Assembly: GCA_009920665.1 (NCBI GenBank)
Contig: RFZL01000008.1
Coordinates: 1 to 63,562 of the forward strand
Length of the DNA: 63,562 nucleotides
Source: Alphaproteobacteria bacterium
Lineage (GTDB): Bacteria; Pseudomonadota; Alphaproteobacteria; Puniceispirillales; Puniceispirillaceae
Direction of reading: 5' to 3'
Position 1 is the stretch's first letter. Each line of letters starts with the position of its first letter. Under the pieces are notes generated by a model that saw only the letters and a program-made list of their open reading frames with translations, made no database searches and had not been told where the DNA came from. The position numbers and the translations under genes were made by a program. Of this stretch, positions 63,044-63,562 are shown piece after piece.

Positions 63044-63562
63044 AACGCCGATATGCGGCAGATTGCGCCCCTGCTGCGCGAAATCGATGCCATAGCCGAT
63101 CACGAACTCGTCAGGGATGTCGAACCCGACCCAGTCGATCTCGACCTCGATCTCGCGGCGCGAAGGCTTGTTCAGCAACGCGCAGACACGAAGCGATTTT
63201 GGCTCGCGGGTCTTCAGGATGTCATGCACCTGCGACAGCGTGTGGCCGGTGTCGATGATATCCTCGACGATCAGCACGTCGCGCCCGGCAATCGGCGTCT
63301 CCAGATCCTGGATGATCCGCACCTGGCGTGAGGACACCATCTTGTTGCCATAGCTCGAGACGGTCATGAAATCGACCTCGACCGGCAGGTCGAGGCGACG
63401 CACCAGATCGGCGATGAAGACGAAGGAGCCGCGCAGCAGCCCGACGACGACAAGCTGTTCGGTGTCGCGGTAGTGTTCCGAGATCATCCGCGCCAGCTGC
63501 GTTGTCCGCGCCGCGATCTCGGTTTCGGAAATCAGGATCTCGATATCATGTTCGGCGGACAG
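63029..63562 (-). CDS. hpt: Hypoxanthine phosphoribosyltransferase (5' end outside window)
   Basis: A purine-salvage enzyme that makes IMP or GMP from PRPP. The PRPP loop [16 protein letters not shown] and the [17 protein letters not shown] region are clear. The frame continues upstream of ATG 63487 with family-like sequence ([20 protein letters not shown]) to the window edge, so the true start lies at or just beyond 63562. Converges on dddP. Confidence 0.93.
   Translation of the reverse strand: MSAEHDIEILISETEIAARTTQLARMISEHYRDTEQLVVVGLLRGSFVFIADLVRRLDLPVEVDFMTVSSYGNKMVSSRQVRIIQDLETPIAGRDVLIVEDIIDTGHTLSQVHDILKTREPKSLRVCALLNKPSRREIEVEIDWVGFDIPDEFVIGYGIDFAQQGRNLPHIGVVIKK

Overview
The window reads as a high-GC alphaproteobacterial chromosome, probably from a marine heterotroph. 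The phylum-level call rests on the rpmH-rnpA-yidD-yidC-engB-argB order, a heme operon carrying a Mic60/mitofilin-like gene followed by hemY, a short SRP RNA next to dnaX, and the argB/HAD/dapD/dapE/truA/fmt/def neighbourhood. The marine inference comes from DMSP-degradation genes: dddP next to acuI, plus an unrelated cupin DMSP lyase-like gene. A SAR116-like or Rhodospirillales-like host would fit, but that is inference.

Layout. 1-13 kb is housekeeping: a tRNA end, xanthine phosphoribosyltransferase, an orphan histidine kinase, L34/RNase P/YidD/YidC/EngB, then arginine and lysine synthesis and translation-initiation genes. 12-20 kb holds rmuC, recR-ybaB-dnaX (reverse strand), the SRP RNA, pheA, kdsB, a membrane cytochrome c, an inositol-phosphatase family enzyme and a hydroxyacid dehydrogenase. 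20-29 kb has an M17 aminopeptidase, a MATE exporter, a fused GT39/GT2 glycosyltransferase with a lipid-A-type membrane partner, an EVE protein, gpsA and tsaD. 29-33.6 kb is the hemC-hemD-mic60-hemY operon.

33.6-37 kb is a decayed island next to a tRNA-Thr(CGU) gene. An integrase 5' fragment is joined to the 3' end of a lost enoyl-CoA hydratase gene. A Co-type nitrile hydratase operon follows, then a second integrase scrap and a secreted repeat protein. 37-46.6 kb contains a TPR/glycosyltransferase gene, a periplasmic 5'-nucleotidase with a clear terminator, a HbpS-like protein, a MetE-C-like protein, a DhnA-type aldolase, a glutamine-synthetase-like ligase and a peroxiredoxin. 46.6-52 kb is a peptide/opine-type ABC importer with a strong terminator between the binding-protein gene and the permeases. 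52-63.5 kb has the cupin DMSP lyase-like gene, an EamA exporter, SET, LysE, pyruvate kinase, a 3-hydroxyisobutyrate-dehydrogenase-like enzyme, a zinc-ribbon membrane protein, a second deletion scar, acuI-dddP and hpt (cut by the window end).

The pattern that ordinary gene calls do not explain is a high density of short tandem duplications. About fourteen arrays with 12-21 bp periods and 2-5 copies sit at gene boundaries. Several duplicate start codons, Shine-Dalgarno sequences or a TATAAT box.
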